A program made the translations under genes and the position numbers. A DNA stretch of 64,000 bases, from assembly GCA_013407085.1 (NCBI GenBank), contig JACCGJ010000591.1, forward strand, positions 1 through 64,000, read 5' to 3'. This DNA is from Atriophallophorus winterbourni (taxonomy: Eukaryota; Platyhelminthes; Trematoda; Plagiorchiida; Microphallidae). Positions 36,180 to 48,080 of this stretch are shown one piece after another. The notes under the pieces were generated by a model that saw only the letters and a program-made list of their open reading frames with translations, ran no database searches and was not told the origin of the DNA. The first letter of the stretch is position 1. Every line of letters begins with the position of its first letter.

Positions 36180-37179
36180 NNNNNNNNNNNNNNNNNNNNN
36201 NNNNNNNNNNNNNNNNNNNNNNNNNNNNNNNNNNNNNNNNNNNNNNNNNNNNNNNNNNNNNNNNNNNNNNNNNNNNNNNNNNNNNNNNNNNNNNNNNNNN
36301 NNNNNNNNNNNNNNNNNNNNNNNNNNNNNNNNNNNNNNNNNNNNNNNNNNNNNNNNNNNNNNNNNNNNNNNNNNNNNNNNNNNNNNNNNNNNNNNNNNNN
36401 NNNNNNNNNNNNNNNNNNNNNNNNNNNNNNNNNNNNNNNNNNNNNNNNNNNNNNNNNNNNNNNNNNNNNNNNNNNNNNNNNNNNNNNNNNNNNNNNNNNN
36501 NNNNNNNNNNNNNNNNNNNNNNNNNNNNNNNNNNNNNNNNNNNNNNNNNNNNNNNNNNNNNNNNNNNNNNNNNNNNNNNNNNNNNNNNNNNNNNNNNNNN
36601 NNNNNNNNNNNNNNNNNNNNNNNNNNNNNNNNNNNNNNNNNNNNNNNNNNNNNNNNNNNNNNNNNNNNNNNNNNNNNNNNNNNNNNNNNNNNNNNNNNNN
36701 NNNNNNNNNNNNNNNNNNNNNNNNNNNNNNNNNNNNNNNNNNNNNNNNNNNNNNNNNNNNNNNNNNNNNNNNNNNNNNNNNNNNNNNNNNNNNNNNNNNN
36801 NNNNNNNNNNNNNNNNNNNNNNNNNNNNNNNNNNNNNNNNNNNNNNNNNNNNNNNNNNNNNNNNNNNNNNNNNNNNNNNNNNNNNNNNNNNNNNNNNNNN
36901 NNNNNNNNNNNNNNNNNNNNNNNNNNNNNNNNNNNNNNNNNNNNNNNNNNNNNNNNNNNNNNNNNNNNNNNNNNNNNNNNNNNNNNNNNNNNNNNNNNNN
37001 NNNNNNNNNNNNNNNNNNNNNNNNNNNNNNNNNNNNNNNNNNNNNNNNNNNNNNNNNNNNNNNNNNNNNNNNNNNNNNNNNNNNNNNNNNNNNNNNNNNN
37101 NNNNNNNNNNNNNNNNNNNNNNNNNNNNNNNNNNNNNNNNNNNNNNNNNNNNNNNNNNNNNNNNNNNNNNNNNNNNNNN
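36180..37179. other. Assembly gap, exactly 1,000 N
   Basis: The round length suggests a placeholder of unknown size. It falls exactly between the two duplication units, and any open frame spanning it is an artefact. Confidence 0.98.
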
Positions 37180-38892
37180 AAAATTCACAGCAAAAGAGGG
37201 AACATCCATTCTGTGAACTCGAAAACCTGTCCGGCATCCAGCTTGCGAAGCCATTGAGCGAAGTAGCCTGATACTTTGCGGAAAACTGCTAACGATACTT
37301 GATCACGCCGTCATGTGGCAGTAAGAAATCACAACCTGGTGCAAAATTTTAAATCTTCCAAAATGCTTCGATCTAATTGACTGTTTGTTTTACGATTCCA
37401 AGTGATATAACATTCCAATAACTTCAAATCGGCTAGCACCTTGAAGCATGAATGTGAAAATGTGCTACTCGATTGGACTATGATCCAATTGATCACTGTC
37501 AAGCAGTTGAAAGCATTTTGTAAAAGCATTCGGATTGATGTGATACTAACTTACATCATTTATGTACTCCAAACCACCTGCTAAATGTTTTTACCAATTA
37601 TCGAGGCCACCTAGATATATTGCAGACTTATCATTCTTATCTTGATTGCCGACGACACTTTTATTCTCTACCTGTCTATTTTCTTTCGAATGCGCTCCCT
37701 GAAACTGTTGTTGTCGTTCTCGTTGGGGAATCATTCATTCAAAATTTGGACACATTAGTTGCAAAACGATTTGAATAAAACTGCGTATTCAATTATGGTG
37801 AATATTCAAATCGATTAGACGTAGCATTACCTAAAATTACTGACGCTATTTATGTTTAGAGAAGTATACAAGGTATGATTATATCATTTTATGCATGAAT
37901 TGTAAATAATGAAATTGAAATCAAAAGTTGAATGCGAAATGTTTTCTCACTGGGATGAGGTTTAATGGTAGATGATGAATTTCAGAAATCCTACATCACT
38001 AACCTCAACCGCTCTATTAATTCACACAGAAAACGAAAACATTTAATTTCTAATTTTTCATATATAAGCAAACCAGCCACATGAAAATGTTTTTTTTTCG
38101 CTAAAGTGGAATTCGGAGGGCTGGACAACTGAAAATCTTTGACACGATTCAACAATTTACCGGATCGAATCAGGTATTCCATCGGGTGAAATGATTTCGT
38201 TAAATTCTCAGGAATGCATTTCCATTTGATGTTAATAGCTTTGTGTCCATTATCGGAAGCGTGTAGCATGTTTGTATGCTTGGATTATGACAGCAAAGAA
38301 ATTGCCTAATTATATTTACGTGGTTTATCCTAGTTTTCAAAGCCGATGCAATTTTTTGTACACATAATGGGTGGACAGATTTTGTCAAGTACGAAAACAA
38401 AGATCTCTATAATAAAATATTGAATAGTCAATAGCACGATCATCTTCGCAGCAACCTTAAAACGACATTCAAATACTCTTCATGTTACTTAATTCATCAC
38501 AGTAATGAAAACCACAAAATTAAACTCATAAAATAAGATCTAATGAATGTATAAATGTTTCTGAGGCCAATCGGAAAATTAAATCAGTAAAATGTAAATT
38601 TGCAGCTCACCATAGTTAGTTCAGTTAAATGTGAGAAAGTGTTAGGTATAAACTAGCGCACTATTTCTTAAGAATTCAAACAAAGTAATAATACAAGAAT
38701 AATACAAGAGTAGATAATTAATGGAGCGATTTAAGGAAATCGATTAGAAAAAACGCTCATTACACCAATGTTGATAGCACAGCCCGTGGTTCGCCGCAAA
38801 CAGCTTCATGTTAGTTAACTGCTCGGTGTATAATCTTTTATCTAGTTCTCCAATGAACACTAGTAATGCTTGCATTACCAACAAGCACTTAC
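37180..38892. other. Cystatin B sequence next to the gap
   Basis: Counterpart of 13,005-14,760, containing only the doubtful domain 7 exon. No other feature recognised. Confidence 0.45.
37990..38310 (-). CDS. Cystatin B domain 7 region, conflicting reading
   Basis: From 38269 a single frame of about 90 codons covers the INIKWKC strand, the LTKSFHPMEYLIRS segment and a HVAGLLIYEKLEIKC stretch that looks like a QxVxG loop followed by strand beta-2. But if the exon begins at the acceptor used in copy A, a TAA occurs eight codons before the HASDNG motif; an alternative acceptor (ataatccaag) would avoid it. Compared with copy A the As in one homopolymer differ by one base, so only one copy can be in frame. 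Confidence 0.4.
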
Positions 38893-39299
38893 CAAAGAGT
38901 TGGAAGAATCACATAATAAATGTTCTCCGTATCGATAAAACATTTCGTTCACTTTCGTGTCGCATTTTGTTTCTTGTAAATACACAAATGCGCTGAGTTT
39001 CCTGGGATCATCTTCCTAAAAATAACTTCAACCAATGAAACAACGCGAACCTGTTTCGTGGCATTTTTGAAACCCAAGAATCGGTGGAACATTTTGTGCG
39101 GAAACTGTTGATTGTACAACGTCGTGATATGCTTTAGGATTTGCTGCATTTTCAAAGATTGAAGCTCATCTGCATCCATGAGTGCGGCATTCCCAGGTTC
39201 AACGGCATTCGATGGTTTCAACGCACATGCAAATGCATAAGATTTGTAAACACGCGAGGCTTTAAATTCGTTAGTCGTTATCACTTTGCATTTAAAGTT
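38893..39299 (-). CDS. Cystatin B exons 12-13: domain 6
   Basis: Exons 39051-39299 and 38893-39015 with a 35-nt intron. Exon 13 is again 41 codons and open. Donor gtaagt. Confidence 0.85.
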
Positions 39300-42200
39300 C
39301 TGGGATAAAAAAAATAAATAAATAACAAATTAATGGCATTATATAATTGTTTGTAAATTCAAATTCGTTGTTAAATCGGCTTACTCATTGTAATTCAATG
39401 TCTTATCGTATTGATAAAATATACAAAAACGCGTACCCCAGTTGAAAATACTCATTTGAATCAATCTAAGATTTATAGTGTAAAAAGCAACTAGCTGTGC
39501 AACACCATCAGATATAAGCAGAAAATTTGAATAAATCGTATTTTCATGCTTTGATCCACGCGGTTCAAAGGATAAGTAAAAATCAGCTACAATGCGAAAA
39601 AATTAAATTAAATTAAGTTCCAAAATTGGAAAAATCTTTTCGACAATACGGCTAGCTTGGCTTTCTTATCTTGTTGTAGTATGGCGAAATTTTTTGAAAC
39701 GGAATAGAAAAAAAATTCGCTTTTGTTGTAAATGAGTCAAAGTTGTTAACGACTAAAATTAGGAGAGTATCTGGGATGACGTAATTTTACGCGGTTTTTT
39801 CACAAACCATTTTAACTTTGTGAGTCGCTGTACGAGCCCCATCAAAGTGCATCATGAATTTCAAACAATTCAATACATATTTTCTATACAATCGAGATTA
39901 GGATACTAAAAGTGGTTTTAAAGGAGGTTAGTGGCTTTAAACTAAAACAACTGAAGAACGCTGTGTGAATTAGAATTTACACCGATATCAATGGGTAATT
40001 TTCATCAAAAAAAACTAACAAAAATGTGGACCCACCTTTTCTCCATCGCTTTTATTCTTTAAATGTAGGTCGGATAGATAAACTTCTTTATCGGCAACCT
40101 AAAATAAAATGCTTTACTAAAGCAATCGATGAACCTTTAATTTCTGTAGATTCTCTAGATAATCAAACATTAAATCGTGCGCATTCGCTAGGATAGTGTT
40201 TGGAAGATTTCCTTGGATGGTTCTGCTTATTGCTGACGATTCGTCGGTAGAAAGAGGAATCCATTCTCCTTCTACGCGATTCGCAACCTCGGTGAAATGC
40301 CAGCATTCACTAATATTGATGATCTCCAATTTTTTCCACGGTTGTCTCAAGACTTTCGCCTGACAAACGACGGTTGTCTGAAAGTATGAGATATCATTTG
40401 TCGGTGGGAATGTTTGATTGCGTAACATTGAACAATAATTTCGGTATGTCAAAACTCAATGTGATTTGTACGATCGATAGCATTTATGCATATACCAATG
40501 TAGGAAGTAAGTTTGTAACCTAAAATGCGATAAACAAAAATGAAACATGTTTTGCTGATTTGCGGATACCAGTTGTATGAGTTCGGTTGCCTACTCATTG
40601 AATCAGAGACAATAACAACACATTCCGTCGGCGACACGACTTACCTATGCATATCCAACAGTTTCTTCTACTTAGTTCGCGCTTGTTTTTATTAATTGTT
40701 TTTGAATTAAACAGGAGTTAAAATATCTAAACTTATAAGAGATGCCTATACACAAAATCACAAAATCACATGATAAAGCATTGCTTCAAAAAATTCCATC
40801 CCGAGGTTATTGCACAGCCAATTGCCACTTAGACCATAAATATCAAATGATTTTAACCCAGTGAAATCTTTTCTGTACCTTTCGTACCTTTTGCTCAGAT
40901 TTGAATGATTTCACTTTCCCGGGCAGAAGCAGGGCATTCAATATTCATTGATAAACCACCCCCTTTTCAGTATATGGTTTCCCCTGAGGGAAAAACTATC
41001 CAGATTAAGAGCTGTTTGACCATCAGTCTTTTCACACAGAACAAAAATCTGATGGTTTTTATTGTGACTGAATTCGAGTACGATCGACTGTTTTGTGTCC
41101 GCAATGTGGATTAGGCATCCAAAATGTGGCTGTTTCAATCTGCGTAACATTGGCTCCCGAGTATAGCTTAAAAATAAGTCTACTATCTCTAGCTGATGAA
41201 GACAAACCGTCAGAGACCGGTTATGTATGTAAGTGTATGGATGTGAGCGCTTTTGAACTAGTAATTATAATCCTGTTCGATTTACCAAGCGTTTTGGCAT
41301 TTCACTGATTATTGTCATTTAATACTCCTTCAAGTTTTCATGTTTCTTATAATCCGAGGTTAAACAAATGAATTATTTGATGAGAACAAAAAGGTTTGCT
41401 TTGAAACAAAACATTTGCTTAATTCCTATCGAAAACCTGGCAGTTCTGAAATGTTCGTCAGATAGTATATTCCTATTCTGGCGAAATTTAATTAAGGTAT
41501 TTGCATCACCGCTAAAATATTACTTTGTTTTAAATCACAAATTAAATTTGATGGTAAGTGAGAAGGGTGTGGGCAACACAATGTATTACTTTTATCGCGC
41601 TTATCAAACGTTTAAATTGTATATTTGAAGGTGAATTCGATTTGTAGGATGAATCTTTTACCTGGTTCAAACCAACTTTTGATCCGTTTTTAAAGCTGAC
41701 GGCTTTCAATGTAACCTTCATTTTATAACTTTCACCTGCCACAACCTGTTTGTGGTTCAAGGTTATCGAAATTCAGGTTTACTTGTCTGTGAACGTCGTT
41801 AGCGTCAACGACTTTGTAAACATGAAGCGTGTCGTTCAATGAAGTGTAGTGGTCGGCGATCCTATTCAACAATGATTTGGTAGGATCGTTCAAGTGCTCT
41901 TCCTTCTTGACATACGTGGGCGCACCAACCATTTTGGTAGACCTTCGTGGTGTGCTGCGACATTCGGAAACACTGATCAATGGAACCTCTTTCGCCCCCG
42001 CAACCTTCAACGGTACGTTGATCGAACATTTCTGGAAAGCCTGTAATGAAGAAACCGAGAACGACACCATTTTTTGTAATTACGATATTATATAAAGTGA
42101 TGTCAATTTCCATTTTTGATGCGAAGCTTGCTGCGAAAGCGAATTTTTTACTGGAAACAATTAGATCAATATCATAATTTAGTTGTTATTGTCAGGCGTT

Positions 42201-45200
42201 TTGCATTTAGGACAACCGTGTGTATTTCAAAGGATACCTACACCGAGATATTTATGGCACGAAAGGTCGATTTCGCCAAATGGGTCTCAATGAATTATTC
42301 GATACTCTCGCAATTATTGAACCCAACAGGAATCTACTTATTTTTGAATCCTATCAACAATGAAAGCTACGAAGTTAACCTAATTGCAAGCTTGTTATAG
42401 CAAACTATTGTTGTGAGCGCTTCGTTGTTCATTGAAAATCGTTGCTAGAAATCTCGCCATCCTCTAAACGAACATTTCACGTAGAAATGCGATTAAGGGA
42501 TAGCGAAACGTGAGTGTTTTTAATCTATGTAGAAAAGTGAACACATTTATCTCTTAATGTAGCGGAGACGAGAAGCATACAATCAGTTATCCAAAATATG
42601 TAATGGTTCTTACTTGAGAAAGAAACTCAAAAATGACACGCGAACTAAAACAGTGTACATCTTTTATCCCGGTTATTTGTGGTGGCGAGTTTATATTTAT
42701 ACGCGTTTTTTATTAGAAATGGCTGAATCAATATGAAATCTATCAGAGAATAGTTCAGCTAAAAGTACCCACATATATTCAGAGAATCATTTAGATTAGC
42801 ATGCTTTCTCGATGTAGGAAACCTAACCTTCATGGTTAGCAGTATTATAACGTAGATTTTTCAAATCATCATCTGGTGACCGAGGCTTAATCTTGGGCGC
42901 TTCGGTGTACGTGTCGGGGTGTTACTATTATCGCCACATCTGGTCTACTTGAATCTCGTGATGTTATTTCAGATTTAGCAAACGGACACGAACAGAAGTC
43001 ATCAAACACTTAATTGTTTATGAAATCAGTCATTGAAAGTTACAAACTTACACCATTTTTAACCGAAGCACATGTTTTCTCGAATAACGATTGATCATTC
43101 AAATAATCCGTATGCATGCTACAATTGGTTGGTTGGATCACGAGCTGAAACTCATACGCCGCGTTCGGATACATCTGAGAAGAAATTCGATCAAGCGGTA
43201 GAACTTACTTGCAATTTAGGGTGTTTAACTTCAAAGTATTTATGCAGCATTTGGATTTGATTTTTCTTTAACATTTCTTTATTATATTTCAGCACTGCCA
43301 ATTTGACTGCGTTTTTGAAATTGGGATCATCCTGTTCATCTTTGCTCATTGAATGCACGTTTAAGCGGACCAAATTCTGCAATTGGTGTTGCAAGACAGG
43401 GGTTCCATCCATGAGCTGTGATTGCGTTTGTAAAAGAGTGAAAAGTCGTAAGGTCTTTGCCGGAAACGTGCAGTGGTTTATCGTAACCGATTTTCTTAGT
43501 ATTCAAATTAGGTAAATTATCAAAGAGAGGATATTTAACGTGCTACTGTATAAACGTTTCTTATTGTGATCAAAATTCACAAATTAAACTTGTGTCTTGA
43601 CACCGTACCTGATAGCAACAAACTTGTCAAAAAGATGGATCTACTACTTCAGGGCACTTTAGCCTCCACGAATATGTAGTCAAGTTAATGAGCAGAGGAA
43701 TTCGTTAAAACAAATCTTCGCATCGTATATCATCCAAAGCTTTCAAGACACAGTAAATATTTGACACCACTTAGTAAGTAAAAATGTTCACATAATTAAT
43801 ATAAAATGATAAGTTATTAATTTAATTAATTAACCACACACGCAAAAGTAGTTGTGACGTTAATCGTGGTTGACTGGGGTAGATTAATCCTGTTTGCTCA
43901 CAAACCATACCAAGTTGTTTGTACATGTTCACAGAACAAAGACCAACTCAAATATTTCATCGACAAACAAATGTGATAACCTATGTCACTCGACATTACG
44001 CATCATCTAACGAGTGCTTTTCAGACGGGTTCAAGCTCATAGTACATATTTCAATGAACGCTTGATTTATCATCTGTCATGGGTTTATGATATTATATAC
44101 ATATTAACGTCCCTATCAGCGCTTTTTCTCCATGAACTTAAACAAATTCTAACGTATGAAACACAATATATTTAAGCGTCTCAGTTGAGTTGAACTATTG
44201 TTGACGCTGCTGTTAGACATACAAATGCACTTTCCTCTATATCAGTAGTTACCCACCTTTACATCTATTCTCATTATGGATAAACATTGATAGGTAGAAG
44301 AATGTTAGATTTTGAAAAAATTTCGAAAAAAATCTCCTCGCGAAAGATTGTAACATAAAAATGAAAGTATTGGCATTTCTTTGCACGTTAATAGTAAACA
44401 ATGCTAAAATGTTTGCACCGCTCTTTCTGAATATTAGTAAAACTCATCGACGATCTTAAAAATTTAACTTGTGCATAGTTTGATCCGTCATAAAGATTTG
44501 TATTTTGAGAAAAATTCGCAATATCAAGCGTGAATTCACCCTCTCTCGGCACCCGGGTAGCATGATGCTTCGAAAGTTTTCAAAGTAAACAGCAGGCTGG
44601 CGTTCGGCTCTCGCTTCTTTAACACGAAGTCATACATATGATATGATTTTGTATAATCGGCAGTGTGATACGTCCACACAGTTGATTTGCCTGTTTGAAA
44701 AAACAGGCACATTTCCAAAATGTAAAACCACACAGGGATTTGAACTTGTTTGGACCGAAAAGTCGAACCTTCTACCAGTTGTGCTAATGCGGCCCTATAA
44801 TTAACCACTGGGTATCGTGTCAATGTATAAGACTTGGATAATGAAATTAGAGTTAGGAAATAATCACTCCTTCCAGATGTGAACTGTGGACTTCTTTCCT
44901 GGTAATCGTTTAATAAAAATGGCAAGTACTTGTCTGACGAGTTTCGGTGAATGCGGAGCTTCATATCGATTAAATGGCTTTTCACGGATGTGAAAAATTG
45001 AAAATCAGACGTTTTTAAGTGGATAAAATATCTAAGCTTATATATGTACACGATTCCATAATTCATGCTTTCTGAACAACAAAACTAACCTCATCTGATA
45101 AACCACATTTTTGCTTTGTTTCATCCTTTGGTTTAGATTGACGCCACATTCCTCGCAGTTTTATTCCGCCTTCAGAGCACTCCTGGAATTTGATGTCTTC

Positions 45201-48020
45201 CAAATCGGAATCATCGAGCGATAATCGGCATTTGATAGAATGCTGAAATGAATAAACAAATTGAATGAGGTTCAACATTTAATATACTACTAAAGGTTGG
45301 TATTGTTTCATCTCAAGTGTTTGAACAAATTGCGAATTCTTGCTGATGACGATGATGCACATCGTTTGTTGGCACAGGCTTTAAACGGAATTTTATTGTA
45401 GTAGGATATTAATAACAGTAAATTTTAATACCAACGCATTATTAACGTCACTTATGCGAGTAAGTCCGATCTCTGTGATGCAACACACATTTTGAACATA
45501 GTCATTAATAGTCATTAATAGTTCATTAATAAAACGTCATAAAAGCGGAGAGTTAAACTTTACCCCAACGATCTCGCTAAAACACTCGTCGTCTTTGGAG
45601 TTAAAGTTTTCGATCGCATTACGTGCTTTCGGGCAGTTTGTTCGGTCCAACTTAACCGTCAACGAAGTAGACCCGTTCAACATTTCCTGAGTCAAATATT
45701 ACCGAATGTGACAGCACAATACCTTCTCCAAACTGAAATCTGTCTCTACAAGTTTGTACAGTTTATCCGTAGCATTGTGTACGTTGTACTGACGGATGGC
45801 TTGCTCCAGGATTGTTCGGATTTGCTCCCACTGTGGTTCGTGCATCTGAACCTTTGTGAGAACTTCACCAGTTCGAATGCTTTCCGAATCTACCCTCCAG
45901 ACTCCGTGTAACGTGACCTCAATCTTTCGTTCGAGCCACGGCCGGTGTAAAACCGAAACGGAGCAAATCTGCGAAGTCTGCAAGTGGTAGAAATAGGATT
46001 ACAAATTCAGAAGTTATAACTATAATAGCGATTATTATAATGAAAATACCTTTAACTGAACTCTGAATGCTACTGTCTCTGTTTGAAATGGTTTCCAGAT
46101 AGACGCACTAATATTCATGAACTATAGAATGGAGTTACTACTTACAAGTAACTAAAATAATAAAAATGACGATCGCAAATAATGATGCTAACTATTATTG
46201 GTTTACATTTTGGTTAGATCCGTACCAATATATTCTTGTATGATGTACTAACGAACACAAGGTGTCAATCTACTGTCCTTTTAATTACGTTTACTTGAAT
46301 GTTGCAATATATGAATTGCAAGAGGACGCTCAAGAATTTGAAGGTTGGGGTTAAGTAAGTTTAGCACATGCATCTTTGTTAAACAGCGGTGATAATTGAT
46401 ATATTATGCAAAATTACGAGCCTAATTCTACGCAAATTGCTTTCAAACTAAGACTGTAATTGGGCTGAGTTACTCTCATGTTATCCAGCCCTAAAGGGGT
46501 GCATAAGAAGAGGATAATTGCAACGACACTGCAGCATTGTATCGTGCGCAAAGGTAAGTTGTTTGACGCCAATTTGCCTGCGCGGAGCACAATTGCTACA
46601 CCAATACAAGTCCTATAAAGAAAGTAGTAAAACTGATTAAAAAGTGGTAATTAATTGAATAAATTCCGCTGGGTTTTTAAAATAATCTGCTCAATGTATT
46701 CCTTATTGCAAATAACTCCGTTGAGTAAGTAACAATTATCAAAACCAATCGCAGCAACTAGTGGAGTTCCCCAAGGTTCAGTCCTTCAACAAATGCAGGT
46801 TTATGAATGTGGGGAAACGTGTAGAGTTCGCATACCATATAGTTTAAAGTCCTTGAAAATTGCAGTGAAGAAAAAGATTTGTTTGTCTGGATATGCTTCA
46901 GATCAAAAACCTCACTTCAAACTATCACTGCCTTTAAAAACAGCAACGGGGATTTGGGAAATTTTCGCTCAAGATATCCCCAAGGATCATAAACGCATAC
47001 TTGTAACCCGTCATGGAATACGATGTGCAGTCATGGTCTCCGTTGCTCAAGAAGGATTTTGAACTTATGCAGCAAATATATCAACGCTCAACAAAACTAG
47101 TTCTCAGCATCCGAAAAAGCTTTATAAAGAAAGGATAGCTCAACTGAATCTGTTCGAATTTCCCAATCGACGAATCCGAGGAGACCTTATCTTACTATAC
47201 AAAACATTCGATACCCCGAAACGTCCCTTACAGGATTTATTCACGCGAAGGGATACGATAAATTATCGGACACATCAATATGTGCTGGTGGTACCCCATT
47301 CCCGCCTGAAATGTAGAGGTTATTTTTATTCTGTCTGTGTCTGTTTTACTTGGAAAATTTTACCTTCTACCGTTGCTCACTCCAGTAGCTATGCGATGAT
47401 AACCTTGACTTCTTGAATGTGCCTAGGACCAATGGGTTCAGCTCTAAAATTTACTACCATTTCCTGGTCTTTTAATGTAATCTTAGCAAACAACAAATGT
47501 TTTTAGGAAAAATGTTGTAAATGCAAGATATAAAAATTTATGAACAATAAGCCTTCAATAACCTTTACTTAAAACGAACTCTAGTACACGGAGCAGCAAA
47601 GTATAGAATTAGCCGAACCGAACCATAATAAATTCATCGAAACTTACCGGGGTCAGTTTCCCCATACACATCGTTTCATTAGGCGTGCTACCCTTGATAA
47701 TCACCCGATTCTTTTTACAATCAGTCGGGTGCTGTCGAATTTTGAATTCATAATTTATTCCTTGAACAACCTAGGAGAATATAGTAGACGAATTAAGCGC
47801 ACAAAACTTGTTTCGTGGCATCCAACACGGCTCCAGTTCGATACCAGAAAAGATCGTTGCTCCGCTTGTTACACTCAAGGTTTGCTTCCTGCAATATTTC
47901 CTTGAAGTGTTTCTCTTCATACTCCTCACTAGAAAGTGGTTGTCGTCCACCGAACAGGATTTGTTTTCCACATACACTGATTGTCAAATGAATCACAAAT
48001 AACGATAAAATGGCCCACAT
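38893..48020 (-). CDS. Multidomain cystatin gene, copy B (13 clear exons, cut by assembly gap)
   Basis: Paralogue of copy A with the same exon plan. Exons: 47808-48020, 47648-47770, 45723-45977, 45564-45686, 45090-45242, 43209-43415, 43052-43174, 41783-42040, 41662-41745, 40135-40377, 40036-40098, 39051-39299, 38893-39015; domain 7 follows near 38,300-37,990, then the gap. All 13 exons keep frame and splice sites, so nothing here shows it is dead. QVVQG, QVVAG and both PW motifs (HRPW, RQPW) are retained. Exon 1 is identical to copy A; exon 2 has V-to-I and V-to-G changes. Exons equivalent to 15-24 of copy A would fall in or beyond the Ns, so I cannot tell whether this gene is complete or ends at the duplication edge. 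Confidence 0.82.
40036..40377 (-). CDS. Cystatin B exons 10-11: domain 4 PW and domain 5
   Basis: Exons 40135-40377 and 40036-40098 with a 36-nt intron. RQPW is retained. Scattered replacements versus A (for example ECWHFTEVANRVEGEW against VKGEW) leave Cys and hydrophobic positions unchanged. Confidence 0.85.
41662..42040 (-). CDS. Cystatin B exons 8-9: domain 4 with QVVAG
   Basis: Exons 41783-42040 and 41662-41745 with a 37-nt intron. The canonical QVVAG loop is retained. The lone clear change in the hairpin is VAGAKEV versus VAGEKEV. Confidence 0.88.
43052..43415 (-). CDS. Cystatin B exons 6-7: domain 3
   Basis: Exons 43209-43415 and 43052-43174 joined across a 34-nt intron. The loop reads Q-MYPNA (WYPNA in copy A). 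Length and phase are the same as in copy A, and several amino-acid changes cluster at the exon 6 start (VLQHQ versus VSRHQ). Confidence 0.85.
43416..45089. repeat. Cystatin B intron 5 with tRNA-derived SINE
   Basis: The SINE at about 44,660-44,815 is shared with copy A. It lengthens a chance minus-strand frame (44,536-45,066) that is not a gene. Confidence 0.55.
45090..45242 (-). CDS. Cystatin B exon 5 with normal GT donor
   Basis: 51 codons identical in protein to copy A exon 5. The donor is GAG|gttagt, a standard GT, in contrast to GC in copy A. This supports placing the exon end here. Confidence 0.84.
45564..45977 (-). CDS. Cystatin B exons 3-4: PW hairpin and domain 2
   Basis: Exons 45723-45977 and 45564-45686 with the same 36-nt mini-intron as copy A. 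HRPW is retained and the loop is EMLNG. One visible residue change (EPQWEQ versus EPRWEQ). Confidence 0.87.
46660..47440 (+). mobile_element. Decayed CR1-like LINE in intron 2 of cystatin B
   Basis: Same insertion at the same place as 22,480-23,270. Here the core reads GVPQGSVLQQ intact where copy A has a stop, so the element entered before the duplication and has decayed independently since. Confidence 0.78.
47648..48020 (-). CDS. Cystatin B exons 1-2: signal peptide and domain 1
   Basis: Exon 1 (47808-48020) is identical in sequence to copy A; exon 2 (47648-47770) differs, including MGKLTP where A has MVKLTP. The 37-nt mini-intron (47771-47807) has one difference from A. QVVQG is rebuilt by splicing. 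Confidence 0.88.
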
Positions 48021-48080
48021 TTTGTACACTGCAATTCACTTGGTCAGAACGACATATATACTAAGGATCACGTGACAATT
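48021..48080 (-). promoter_or_regulatory. Putative promoter of cystatin copy B
   Basis: Identical to the copy A region: TATATA at 48060-48055 and TCACGTGA at 48075-48068. The two genes should therefore share proximal control if these sites are real. Confidence 0.35.

Noticed and set aside
35859..37271. Frames of 380-470 codons on both strands
   Set aside because: They are mostly Ns crossing the 1,000-base gap; the real parts are LINE RT and intron sequence.
44536..45066. 177-codon minus-strand open frame
   Set aside because: It begins in intron 5 of cystatin B after a proper donor, runs through a tRNA-derived SINE and is broken in copy A, so it is open by chance.
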